Shown here in pieces: positions 47,821 through 55,231 of a stretch of DNA of 64,000 nt. The first letter of the stretch is position 1. The number at the start of each line of letters is the position of its first letter. Location of the stretch: contig NZ_JAGGOZ010000014.1 of the NCBI RefSeq assembly GCF_018614075.1, positions 1 to 64,000 on the forward strand. The letters run 5' to 3'. The position numbers and the translations under genes are program-made. Source of the DNA: Streptomyces sp. ISL-94 (lineage in GTDB: Bacteria; Actinomycetota; Actinomycetes; Streptomycetales; Streptomycetaceae). A model generated the notes under the pieces. The model had not been told where the DNA came from and did not search any database. It worked only from the letters and a program-made list of their open reading frames with translations.

Positions 47821-48585
47821 TCAGCTCTGCTCGGCCGGCGGGATCGGGATCGTGTACGAGAGCGCGTATCGATGCGCGGCAACCACGATGTCACACGTCT
47901 CGACCGGGAGGTCATCGACGTAGTACGTGCGCGTCACGACGATGACCGGCACGCCCGGCGGGAGACTGAGGCCCTCGGCCTCCTGTGGGCGGGGTGCGCG
48001 GGCGGTGACTTCCTCGATCACCTTGGTGATGTGCAGCCCGATGAGGTCGAAGCGAGGCACGACGCCGGTGACAGGACTGGCTTCGGGATGTTCGATCGGC
48101 GTACCGCCGGTGAGTGCGAGCGGCTCATACGAGATCGCCATCTTGATCACGTCGGTGTCAGCAAAGTACTTGTACGTGGTCCGCATGACTTCGGCGCCGG
48201 GCTCGATCGCTAGACGTTCGGCGATGGCCTTGGTTGCTGCGGTTCGTCGCGTCGTTGCGTCCCATTCGGATCGCCGCCCGCTGGCCTCCGTCGCCGCCTG
48301 CACAGGGGAGCCGGTGGGCCGCTTGCCGTAGAGGTCGCCCGAGATCCGCTTCTCTAGCCGCCGCTGCTCGCGGACGAACGTTCCTCTTCCCTGCTGTTTG
48401 ACGATCAGCCCCTCATTCTGAAGGGCCTCTATCGCGCCGCGGACCACGATGCGCGAGACGCCGTACTCGGCCATCAGAACGGCCTCGGTGGGCAGCTGAT
48501 CCTCAGCCTGCAGGGCGCCGTCGTGGATCTGCTGCCTGATGTCGTCGGCGATCTGCTGGTAAGCCGGCTTGCCCTGATGCGCCAC
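47821..48585 (-). CDS. GntR-family (HutC/UTRA) repressor, KorSA-like
   Basis: A 254-residue regulator. The N-terminal GntR winged helix (AYQQIADDIRQQIHDGALQAEDQLPTEAVLMAEYGVSRIVVRGAIEAL, about residues 8-55) is followed by a UTRA ligand domain (about 95-250). GntR/UTRA proteins of this size guard Streptomyces conjugative elements, for example KorSA of pSAM2 and TraR of plasmids, where they repress replication, excision and transfer genes. It is transcribed leftwards, opposite the Xis-like/Tra block. The 256-bp divergent gap contains the imperfect inverted repeat GGTCAC-AACAA-GTGAACC (about 48605-48624), a possible operator; no other clear site is seen there. Confidence 0.85.
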   Translation of the reverse strand: MAHQGKPAYQQIADDIRQQIHDGALQAEDQLPTEAVLMAEYGVSRIVVRGAIEALQNEGLIVKQQGRGTFVREQRRLEKRISGDLYGKRPTGSPVQAATEASGRRSEWDATTRRTAATKAIAERLAIEPGAEVMRTTYKYFADTDVIKMAISYEPLALTGGTPIEHPEASPVTGVVPRFDLIGLHITKVIEEVTARAPRPQEAEGLSLPPGVPVIVVTRTYYVDDLPVETCDIVVAAHRYALSYTIPIPPAEQS

Positions 48586-48841
48586 TTTGTCCCTTCCTGG
48601 TTATTGGTCACAACAAGTGAACCATGGGACTGACCTGCGCGACCACAGCGGATTTGGTGACGACACGCTCACGCTCTTGCGTCTGGACCGACATTCGTCA
48701 TAACCTTTAGCCATCGGCAGCTTCGACAGAAGCCGCAAGTTCTGCAATGCCCTGGAACGCGCAAAGGCCCCAGCAGGGTGATCCCGGTGCTACCAACACC
48801 GGGCCCGCCAGGGCCAGCGCATCAGAGATTGGGTCTCAGAG

Positions 48842-49084
48842 ATGCAGCACGAGCGTACCGTGCCTGCCCCCAAAAAGGGACAGGACAACCCCCTCCACGT
48901 CAAGGTCATCGCCGACGCGCTGCGCCTCGACCGAGCCACCATCTACCGCGAGATCACCGCCGGCCGTCTCCCCTCCTACCGAGTCGGCTCCGGCCGCGGA
49001 ACGATCCGCGTCAGCCGAGCCGCCTTCATGCAGTACCTCGACGACCGGGGCATCCCGGCGAGCGAGCTGGCGGTGGCGCTGTGA
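48842..49084 (+). CDS. Excisionase-like helix-turn-helix protein
   Basis: An 80-residue basic protein with an HTH_17/MerR-type domain (VKVIADALRLDRATIYREITAGRLPSYRVGSGRGTIRVSRAAFMQYLDDRG), the fold of Xis directionality factors in actinobacterial elements. Start ATG 48842; the true start may be a few codons in. It is first in the rightward transfer module and divergent from the GntR repressor, the position xis takes in AICEs. Unusually it is 20 kb from int instead of beside it. Confidence 0.75.
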   Translation: MQHERTVPAPKKGQDNPLHVKVIADALRLDRATIYREITAGRLPSYRVGSGRGTIRVSRAAFMQYLDDRGIPASELAVAL

Positions 49085-49455
49085 ACACCACCCCGCCCCG
49101 CCTCGCCCCGGCTGTGGTCCGTGGCCAGCAGATCCTGATCCAGTGCCCGTCCTGGTGCACCATCGATCACGTCGCCCACGCCGAAGGGTTCCTTGAGGAC
49201 GTGTGGCACTGCGGGGACTACGCCGACCTGATGGCGCCCCGCATGGGCAAGGACCCCGAGCTGGCTCTGTTCGCCCGGCTGGGGATCGACCCCTACGCCT
49301 CGGAGCCGGCCCGGCGCAAGCCGTTCGTCACCGTCGATGACGGCGGCGAGGGCTACTACATGACGCCCGACATGGCCGACGAGTTCGCCGAGAACCTCAC
49401 CGCCTTTGCGGAGAAGATCCGCGCCATGGCCCGGTCCGCCCGCGACGCCGCCTGA
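49081..49455 (+). CDS. DUF6907 family protein
   Basis: A 124-residue protein carrying the CPSWCTIDHVAHAE motif and the later HCGDYADLMAP and FVTVDDGGEGYYMTPDMADEFAENL blocks characteristic of DUF6907, a family frequent on Streptomyces mobile elements. The Cys-x3-Cys plus His suggests metal binding. GTG overlaps the Xis-like stop. Confidence 0.8.
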   Translation: MNTTPPRLAPAVVRGQQILIQCPSWCTIDHVAHAEGFLEDVWHCGDYADLMAPRMGKDPELALFARLGIDPYASEPARRKPFVTVDDGGEGYYMTPDMADEFAENLTAFAEKIRAMARSARDAA

Positions 49456-49622
49456 TGGCCGCCTCCGCCCAGTCGGGCCACAGCATCGTCGACCAGCCAG
49501 CCACGCCGGCCGCCTGCGCTGCCGATTACAGGCCGCCGGCTCAGGCCGCGCAGGCGCAGGCCGACGCCCGCAACAACGTCGGCGCCCTCGGCACCGGCCA
49601 GCAGCACACCCACCGCAGCTAA
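49455..49622 (+). CDS. Hypothetical 55-aa protein
   Basis: Ala/Gln/Pro-rich small protein (AASAQSGHSIVDQPATPAAC ... AQAQADARNNVGALGTGQQ). ATG overlaps the DUF6907 stop (TGATG). Low complexity; coding status uncertain. Confidence 0.4.
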   Translation: MAASAQSGHSIVDQPATPAACAADYRPPAQAAQAQADARNNVGALGTGQQHTHRS

Positions 49623-49658
49623 CCCCCCTCCCGGCACGACCAACCGAGGAGCACAGCC

Positions 49659-49877
49659 ATGTCCCGATACCTCGAAGAGGCCGCCGAACTGCTGCGGAAA
49701 TCGGTCAAGGAGACCGAAGCCACCGCAGCCCGCTCCGGCTTCCCTTCCAGCTACAACGGCGACCGGATGGCGGTTGCCCGAGAGTTCGCCACCCTCGCCG
49801 CCATCGACAAGGGCCTACTGCCCGCCGAGTTCACCGCCGACATCCTGCGCGCCATCGCCGACCGCCACCCCGCCTGA
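49659..49877 (+). CDS. Hypothetical 72-aa protein
   Basis: A helical protein (SRYLEEAAELLRKSVKETEATAARSGFPSSYNGDRMAVAREFATLAAIDKGLL) of a type common on Streptomyces elements. GAGGAG precedes the ATG. No function known. Confidence 0.65.
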   Translation: MSRYLEEAAELLRKSVKETEATAARSGFPSSYNGDRMAVAREFATLAAIDKGLLPAEFTADILRAIADRHPA

Positions 49878-49895
49878 CCCTCGAGGAGCACCGTC

Positions 49896-50015
49896 ATGCC
49901 CGAGCAGCCCACCGCCGACGAGCAGCAGCCGCAGCTTCCCCCGGCGATCGAGCGCACCGAGGAGGACGGCGACTTCACCGTCACCTTCCTCGCCATCGAA
50001 AGCCGCCAGTCATGA
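49896..50015 (+). CDS. Hypothetical 39-aa protein
   Basis: ATG 49896 follows CGAGGAG. Acidic product with PQLPPAIERTEEDGDFTVTFLAIES. Stop overlaps the next ATG by four bases, supporting translation. Confidence 0.5.
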   Translation: MPEQPTADEQQPQLPPAIERTEEDGDFTVTFLAIESRQS

Positions 50016-50134
50016 GCCGCCGCTTGATCTCCTTCGCGGTCATCGTCAGCTTCGTCGCCCTGCTGCTCTGCACGCTCGCGATCTTCACAGGGCTTGCGGC
50101 ACTCCTCTTCTCCGCCGCCTCAGCCATTCGCTAG
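50012..50134 (+). CDS. 40-aa single-span membrane protein
   Basis: After MSRRL the protein is hydrophobic to residue 38 (ISFAVIVSFVALLLCTLAIF and LAALLFSAAS), giving one long or two short helices. Translationally coupled to the preceding gene. Size and place recall the small spread (Spd) proteins of Streptomyces plasmids, but similarity is not demonstrable. Confidence 0.55.
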   Translation: MSRRLISFAVIVSFVALLLCTLAIFTGLAALLFSAASAIR

Positions 50135-50169
50135 CCCACCCCGCCTGACCACCGGAAGGAACCACCGCC

Positions 50170-50403
50170 ATGCCCAGCAACGTCACCAGCCTGACCGCCC
50201 GCCGCAGCTCGACCATCGTCGAGGACGCCCTCGCCTCCATCCACGCCGGCGCCATCGCCGATTACCTGGCCGCCTCCATGAACCGCGACTGGGACACGAT
50301 GCGGATCATCCGGAAGCGGGCCGCAGCCCTCGACCTCGCCCACCCGGGCGGTCCGTCTCTCGTCGACCAGCTCGCCGGGCTCCGTACCCAGGCCGCCGCG
50401 TGA
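50170..50403 (+). CDS. Hypothetical 77-aa protein
   Basis: Helical protein (SSTIVEDALASIHAGAIADYLAASMNRDWDTMRIIRKRAAALDLAH). GGAAGGA precedes the ATG and the gene abuts the metallopeptidase gene (TGATG). No family recognised. Confidence 0.6.
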   Translation: MPSNVTSLTARRSSTIVEDALASIHAGAIADYLAASMNRDWDTMRIIRKRAAALDLAHPGGPSLVDQLAGLRTQAAA

Positions 50404-50909
50404 TGGACGTCGTCGGCTACCGACTGCACCGTCGACACCGGGGGGCTATCGACCGCATCGAGGCCGTCGCGGACCAGGCCGTCCAGCTCGTGACACGCAA
50501 GATGCGCGAGGGTATTGATCCGCTTCGGATCGTCGTCACCGACTCGTTTGGAATCGACGACCATGTCCTTCGCAATGACGCCGCCCTCCTCGGGACGTCG
50601 AAGCGCCAGCGACTCACCAGCAAGAGCCCCGCCGGCCGGACCAGCATCAGCGAGGACGGCGTCCTTGTTGTCATCAACGCCGAGCGCTGCCCCGCCGACG
50701 AGAACCTGGACGTCGTCCTGGTCCACGAACTTGTGCACGCGGCGCAGCTGTCCCGGCCGGGTGCCCGCGAAGAGAAGTTGCGGCATCTCCGCAACAACCA
50801 CGGCGTCGAGAAGCTGACCCGGCTCGAAGCGTGGGGCGCGAACTGGCGGATTAGTGCGGACGAACGTGAAGCCGGCCGCCTGGAGTACCTCGCCTCGAAG
50901 CTCCGCTGA
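50403..50909 (+). CDS. Zinc metallopeptidase-like protein (HExxH)
   Basis: A 168-residue protein with the zincin motif His-Glu-Leu-Val-His in LDVVLVHELVHAAQLSR (about residues 104-120). A downstream Glu in LTRLEAWGANWRIS (about 142-155) sits where the third zinc ligand of compact gluzincin-like or SprT/ImmA-like peptidases would be. The N-terminal part has no signal peptide or membrane helix, so it acts inside the cell. Compact phage and element metallopeptidases of the ImmA type cleave repressors; whether this one targets the GntR or XRE repressor is speculation. Coupled to the preceding gene. Confidence 0.75.
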   Translation: MDVVGYRLHRRHRGAIDRIEAVADQAVQLVTRKMREGIDPLRIVVTDSFGIDDHVLRNDAALLGTSKRQRLTSKSPAGRTSISEDGVLVVINAERCPADENLDVVLVHELVHAAQLSRPGAREEKLRHLRNNHGVEKLTRLEAWGANWRISADEREAGRLEYLASKLR

Positions 50910-50922
50910 CCGGTTGCCCGAT

Positions 50923-51217
50923 CCGCCCGACAGGTGCGGGCGGTGAGGGGAGCCCGGGACAGTCCCGGCCCAGGGAGGGAATGAGACATGCCGTTCGTAG
51001 TGAAGAAATTCGGTCAAGGGCGCGTGCAGGTGGTGTCCCGCAGCCAGGGGTTCGGCGTCGAATGCCGCACCTGTGGCGCCAGTCGTGACTACCGCTCCAA
51101 CCCCATCGCCGAGCAGATCGCCCTCATGCACGCCATGCGCCGCGATGCCAGCGATCGCTGCCTGCCGCTCGCAGCCGGCTGACCGGTAGCCCTCGCCGCC
51201 CGTCTCGCACGGGCGGC
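50923..51217 (+). terminator. Hairpins flanking the 64-aa gene
   Basis: CCGCCCG (50923-50929) pairs with CGGGCGG (50937-50943), and GCCGCCCGT (51195-51203) pairs with ACGGGCGGC (51209-51217). They sit immediately before and after the gene at 50988-51182 and lack T-tracts. Confidence 0.5.
50988..51182 (+). CDS. Small element protein with CxxC motif
   Basis: A 64-residue protein: beta-rich start PFVVKKFGQGRVQVVSRSQG, CRTCGA pair, then a basic helix with a late Cys (DRCLPL). AGGGAGG precedes the ATG. Small proteins of this layout sit just upstream of DUF2637 genes in Streptomyces integrative elements, where they are called mobile element transfer proteins; exact membership is unproven. Confidence 0.6.
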   Translation: MPFVVKKFGQGRVQVVSRSQGFGVECRTCGASRDYRSNPIAEQIALMHAMRRDASDRCLPLAAG

Positions 51218-51274
51218 CTGGAGATCCGGCCAGCACCACCCCACCACCTCACCCGCCTGAAAGGCAGCTTCGCC

Positions 51275-51589
51275 ATGGGCATCAACATCTCGCACGGCTC
51301 CAACCCCTGGGGTCAGGAACGCCTCTCGTACACGTCGCACGCCAACCTCGGCAAGCAGATCGCCCACGTCCTGACCAGCAGTGACTGGCGGAAGATCCAG
51401 CACCTGTTTACCGGCCGCCTCCCCGACGACCTGCTCATCAGCCCCGCCCAGGCCGGCCAGATCGCAGACGTGTTCGCCAAGGCAGCCCAGCACCCGAAGA
51501 TGCCCCGCGACTGGGCAGACACCGTCCGCCGTTGGTCCGCCGCTGGCTACCGCGCCAGCCAGAACGGCGAGCCCTGGAGCTGGTCATGA
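51275..51589 (+). CDS. Hypothetical protein, MGIxxSHG family, second member
   Basis: A 104-residue protein beginning MGINISHGSNPWGQERLSYTSHANLGKQIAHVL, paralogous in its opening and size to the protein at 43772. The middle (PAQAGQIADVFAKAAQHPKMPRDWADTVRRW) is helical. AAGGCAG precedes the ATG. Function unknown. Confidence 0.65.
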   Translation: MGINISHGSNPWGQERLSYTSHANLGKQIAHVLTSSDWRKIQHLFTGRLPDDLLISPAQAGQIADVFAKAAQHPKMPRDWADTVRRWSAAGYRASQNGEPWSWS

Positions 51590-51783
51590 GCGCCGGCCTG
51601 CTCGCCAGCATCGCGAAGGCCCGCGTCTTCTGCCTCTTCGCCGGCTTCGCCTGGCTGTTCGGGGTCACACCGTCGGCCCCCACCCGAGTCCTGATCTTCG
51701 CGCTCGTCGCGGCGGCCTTCGCAGTCGACGTCCTCCTCGACGGCCACCGCATCACACCCACCCGCCACCGAACACCTGCCTGA
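51586..51783 (+). CDS. Small two-helix membrane protein
   Basis: A 65-residue protein with two hydrophobic segments (ARVFCLFAGFAWLFGV and TRVLIFALVAAAFAVDVLL) and a basic tail. ATG overlaps the preceding stop. Its place directly before the DUF2637 gene recalls SpdA/SpdB-type small spread proteins; sequence alone does not prove it. Confidence 0.6.
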   Translation: MSAGLLASIAKARVFCLFAGFAWLFGVTPSAPTRVLIFALVAAAFAVDVLLDGHRITPTRHRTPA

Positions 51784-51802
51784 ACCAAGAAAGGACCCCG
51801 CC

Positions 51803-52981
51803 GTGAGCAGCGACTGGTACGAGCAGCGCCGCAAAGATGAGGACGCCAAGGCTGCCCGGGAACTGGCCGCCAAGGCTGCCGCAGCCCAATTGGCCCGCGA
51901 GGAAGAACGCAAGAGCCGTGAGGAGCAGCGGGCGGTCAAGCTCCAGACTCGGAAAGACAAGGCGCAGCGTCGCCGTGACCGAGCATCTAAGCGTCAGCGT
52001 GATCTCGCTCCTGGGAGCGTCTACCGGCGAGGGACCTTGGCCCTGGTGGGTTTCAGCATCACCGCCAGCCTTCCCGCTCAGATCATCCACTTCGTGTCGA
52101 TCCACTGGATGCTCTTCCCGATCGGCCCCGCCCTGGAAGGGTCCGCCTGGATCTTGGCCGCTGGTGTCGCCTACGCCGACGAGAAGCGCCTCGCCCTTTG
52201 GGTCCGTTGGGTGCTGCGCGCCTTGTCGATGTCGGCAGCCTCCTACGCCGCTTTGATCAACTACCAGTACGGCCAGGGTCTCGTCAGTCACGGACTCACC
52301 GCCGGCCAGACGCAGACCGCAGCCATGGGCCTTGCAGCCGTCACCCTCGGAGGCCCGCTCTTCTTCGAAGTCCGTCAGTGGGTCCTCACCCTTACCGCCG
52401 CCGTCGGTAACGCGAGGCATCGGCTTGAGAAGAAGGCCCGCGCTCGCCACGAGAAGGCGCGACGTGAGGAGTTCAAGGAGGTGACCGATCGCGCCAAGGC
52501 GCTCCTGCTTGCCGCACCCTACGGCGCCCTGTCGAAGGAAGAGGCGTTCACCCGCGCATGGTGGGACATCCAGGGCGCGCCTCCCGGGGTTACCGCCGAC
52601 GTGATTGCCGACCGGCTTCAGGCTGAGGCGGACGTCGCCGCAGTTCTCGCAGAGGCGGAACGAACCCCTGAGCGGCTCGCCGTTGAGTTCCTCTTGGCCG
52701 ACTTGTTCGGCTCGGAGGTAGGTGTTCCCGGCAAGCCCTCCAAGGGCGCACCTCAGGGCCGTACAGCCCTTGGGGGTAAAGGGAACGGACCGGTTCTGCG
52801 TTCGTCCGACGAGGACGCCTTGAAGCCCCTCGCGGAAGCTGATCTGGCCAAGGTGCGAAAGCTCGCCGATGCGCTTGGCGGACCTGACCGACTCTCCGCC
52901 CGCAACGTGCGTGAAGCAGTCGGATGCCGCAACGCCTACGCCCTCCGTCTTCGCGACGCAGTCCAGTCCGAGCAGCAGTAG
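51803..52981 (+). CDS. DUF2637/SpdB-like membrane protein of conjugative elements
   Basis: A 392-residue protein. Residues 1-70 are a highly charged coiled coil (DEDAKAARELAAKAAAAQLAREEERKSREEQR). Residues 75-200 hold four transmembrane helices of the DUF2637 type (GTLALVGFSITASLPAQIIHFVSIHWMLFPIGPALEGSAWILAAGVAY ... GPLFFEVRQWVL). A cytoplasmic C-terminal region follows, whose end (LADALGGPDRLSARNVREAVGCRNAYALRLRD) looks like a DNA-binding helix-turn-helix. DUF2637 proteins lie directly before the Tra translocase in pSAM2-like AICEs and plasmids and are thought to assist intramycelial spread. GTG 51803 with AAGGA; 28 bp before tra. Confidence 0.85.
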   Translation: MSSDWYEQRRKDEDAKAARELAAKAAAAQLAREEERKSREEQRAVKLQTRKDKAQRRRDRASKRQRDLAPGSVYRRGTLALVGFSITASLPAQIIHFVSIHWMLFPIGPALEGSAWILAAGVAYADEKRLALWVRWVLRALSMSAASYAALINYQYGQGLVSHGLTAGQTQTAAMGLAAVTLGGPLFFEVRQWVLTLTAAVGNARHRLEKKARARHEKARREEFKEVTDRAKALLLAAPYGALSKEEAFTRAWWDIQGAPPGVTADVIADRLQAEADVAAVLAEAERTPERLAVEFLLADLFGSEVGVPGKPSKGAPQGRTALGGKGNGPVLRSSDEDALKPLAEADLAKVRKLADALGGPDRLSARNVREAVGCRNAYALRLRDAVQSEQQ

Positions 52982-53009
52982 CCCCCGATCAGGAGAGAGG
53001 AGATCGACC

Positions 53010-55049
53010 GTGACCACCGCCGCCCAACACCCGCGCTTGACCGCTGTCCCACCGCTGCCCGTCGAGGCGCCGGCCCCGCTCGAGGGTGTCGTCGTACCGA
53101 CCGAGAAGCCCGCTGCCGAAGGCGTCCTGGCACGGGCCATCGACCACGCAGCAGAGCACCGGCTGTACGCGCCGCTCGCCAGCCGCGGCTACCGGCGCCT
53201 CGCAGCCCGGTGGCTCGACCGGTACCACGACGACTACCCCCACATGATCGGCACCGCCCGTCAGGCCATCGCCGCCACAGATGACGTCGGCGAGCAGCAG
53301 GCCCTCAAGGCCGTCGTCACCGAGCTCCGCGCCAACTCCCGCCGACACCGCATCATCCACTCCACCAAGACCGGCATGTGGGCCACGACCGCGGCGACCG
53401 CCACCACCGCCGGAACCCTGTCCGGCGGGCTGTGGGTCACCGCGCTCACCGCGCTCGGCGCCTACCTGTACGGCATCCGCCACGGCGTCGGTGACGAACC
53501 CCGCCACCCTACGATCGCCCTCCCCGCCCAGTTCCTGGAGCAGGCCATCAGCCAGGCCAACCGCGCCGCCGACGAGCCCGAGCTCCGGGGGGCCCTTGCC
53601 CAGCTCGGTTTCCCCAACATCACCATCGTCGCCAACCCGCCTGCCAACCCCGACGGCACCCGCACCATCACCTTCGACCTCGGCGGCACCGGCACCGTTA
53701 CCGACCTCCGGAAGAGGACCGAAGGCCTCGCTGCCGCACTTGGCCGCGACGTCACCATGGTCGACATCGACAAGGTCCCCGGCCTAGCCGGACGCGCCAG
53801 CCTTTGGACGGCAGACAGCGACCCCTTCCAAGCGGCACGACCCTCGCCCCTGCTCCTGCAGCACGGCCCTATCGACTCGTGGAAGGACGGCATCCCCGTC
53901 GCATTCGGTAAGCGCGGCAACACGATCAAGCTGCCGCTCATGAACCAGAACACGCTCGTGGGCGGCATGAGCCGCTCCGGCAAGGGCGTCGGCGCATCCA
54001 ACCTGATCGTCGGCGCGACCATGGACCCGTGGGTCAACCTGCGGATCGTGGCTGGCAAGCACAACGGAGAGTGGGACCCCTACGCGCGGGCCGGCGTCGC
54101 ATCTACCTACTTCAAGCCCAGCCCTGAACGCCTCCTCGTCCTATTGCAGGGACTGCTGGCCGACAAGGACCGGCGCGAACGCGGCCTCGGAAAGCAGGGT
54201 AAATCCAAGCTGATCCACGGCCTCATCGGCGCCATCGGCGGTATTGAGTTGCTCGTCATCGACGAATTGGCCACCTACACCCGCCCCGGCAAGCCACTCC
54301 GCGACGAGATCCTTTCCGCCCTCGAAGAGCTGTCCGCAGTCGCGCTCGGCGCCGGCATCCTCATGGTGCTGATCACCCAATATCCGGAAGTCGATGTACT
54401 GCCGCAGGGGCTCGCGATGAACTGCGGCACCAAGTGGGCGATGCGCGTCGACAACGCCACCCAGTCCAACGCCATCCTCGGCGCGGGCTCCGCCGGGGCC
54501 GGCCGAGACGCCTCCAAGTTCGACCCGCCGCGGCCCGGCCTCGGCTGGCTCGTCAACCCCTTCGCCGACGTGACTGACCTCGCCCGCTCCTTCGACCTCG
54601 ACGAGGACGAACGCGGGGAGATCGGCCTGCTCCTCCAGCGGGCCGTCGAGGTCCGTCGAGCAGCAGGCCGGCTCGTCGGGCAGTGGGACGACCCCATCGA
54701 GAAATACCTTCTCAACGCCACCAACCTGTCCTCGGCTGCCGGCGGCCCGAAGAGTGATGGCGTACCTGGGCGGTCGGTCGCCAACCTGACGATCGAGCAG
54801 CGCGTTCAGCGGGACGCCCTTCGCGGGGCCCTGATGGCCATGGACCAGCTCGGCCGGTCCGAGGCTCAGCTTGACGAGATGGCGCCCCTCATCGGCGAGA
54901 CACTCACGCCTGAGGGCCTCGGGGCTCTCCTCAGGGCTGGCGGGGCAGGCGGCACCGTCAAGGTCACCGTCCCCCACAAGGAAGGCCGTGTGAACGGCTA
55001 CCGGCGGGCGGACCTCGAAGACGCGCTGAAGTTCCTCGACGGGGCCTGA
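53010..55049 (+). CDS. FtsK/SpoIIIE-type conjugative DNA translocase (TraB/TraSA-like)
   Basis: A 679-residue motor protein of the family that moves double-stranded DNA between Streptomyces hyphae. Membrane helices lie near residues 120-155 (TGMWATTAATATTAGTLSGGLWVTALTALGAYLYGI). The ATPase domain has Walker A GGMSRSGKGVGASN (about 316-329), Walker B ELLVIDELATY (about 411-421) and the downstream block GILMVLITQYPEVDVLPQGLAMNCGTKWAMRV typical of FtsK/Tra proteins. The C-terminal 60 residues (VKVTVPHKEGRVNGYRRADLEDAL) could be the winged-helix DNA-recognition part. The gene follows DUF2637 and precedes a repeat-rich gap resembling clt. Phages occasionally carry FtsK-like ATPases, but the neighbours here are those of conjugative elements. 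GTG 53010 follows GGAGAGAGGAG. Confidence 0.88.
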   Translation: MTTAAQHPRLTAVPPLPVEAPAPLEGVVVPTEKPAAEGVLARAIDHAAEHRLYAPLASRGYRRLAARWLDRYHDDYPHMIGTARQAIAATDDVGEQQALKAVVTELRANSRRHRIIHSTKTGMWATTAATATTAGTLSGGLWVTALTALGAYLYGIRHGVGDEPRHPTIALPAQFLEQAISQANRAADEPELRGALAQLGFPNITIVANPPANPDGTRTITFDLGGTGTVTDLRKRTEGLAAALGRDVTMVDIDKVPGLAGRASLWTADSDPFQAARPSPLLLQHGPIDSWKDGIPVAFGKRGNTIKLPLMNQNTLVGGMSRSGKGVGASNLIVGATMDPWVNLRIVAGKHNGEWDPYARAGVASTYFKPSPERLLVLLQGLLADKDRRERGLGKQGKSKLIHGLIGAIGGIELLVIDELATYTRPGKPLRDEILSALEELSAVALGAGILMVLITQYPEVDVLPQGLAMNCGTKWAMRVDNATQSNAILGAGSAGAGRDASKFDPPRPGLGWLVNPFADVTDLARSFDLDEDERGEIGLLLQRAVEVRRAAGRLVGQWDDPIEKYLLNATNLSSAAGGPKSDGVPGRSVANLTIEQRVQRDALRGALMAMDQLGRSEAQLDEMAPLIGETLTPEGLGALLRAGGAGGTVKVTVPHKEGRVNGYRRADLEDALKFLDGA

Positions 55050-55197
55050 CAACCCCCGGACAACACCCAGATCATCCCGGTATATCCGCCGGTCAGAGGG
55101 CGGACAGCACCCGGACGCACCCCGGACCTGTCCGCCCCGCGTCCACCTGCCTGTCCGGGGGACAAATCGCCGCAAATTGGGACTGTGTCCGCCCCGC
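55050..55197 (+). repeat. Repeat-rich gap after tra, clt-like candidate
   Basis: CCCGGAC occurs at 55055, 55110 and 55121 and, inverted, at 55153. TGTCCGCCCCGC occurs directly twice (55129-55140, 55186-55197). GGGCGGACAG (55098-55107) and CTGTCCGCCC (55128-55137) form a perfect 10-bp inverted repeat. No open frame covers the stretch. In pSVH1 the TraB recognition sequence GACCCGGA is repeated at clt next to traB; the shared CCCGGA core and identical position make this the best clt candidate. It may also simply contain a promoter or terminator. Confidence 0.5.
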
Positions 55198-55231
55198 CAA
55201 CTATCGCAAACCGACCACGAAGGAGAACGCC

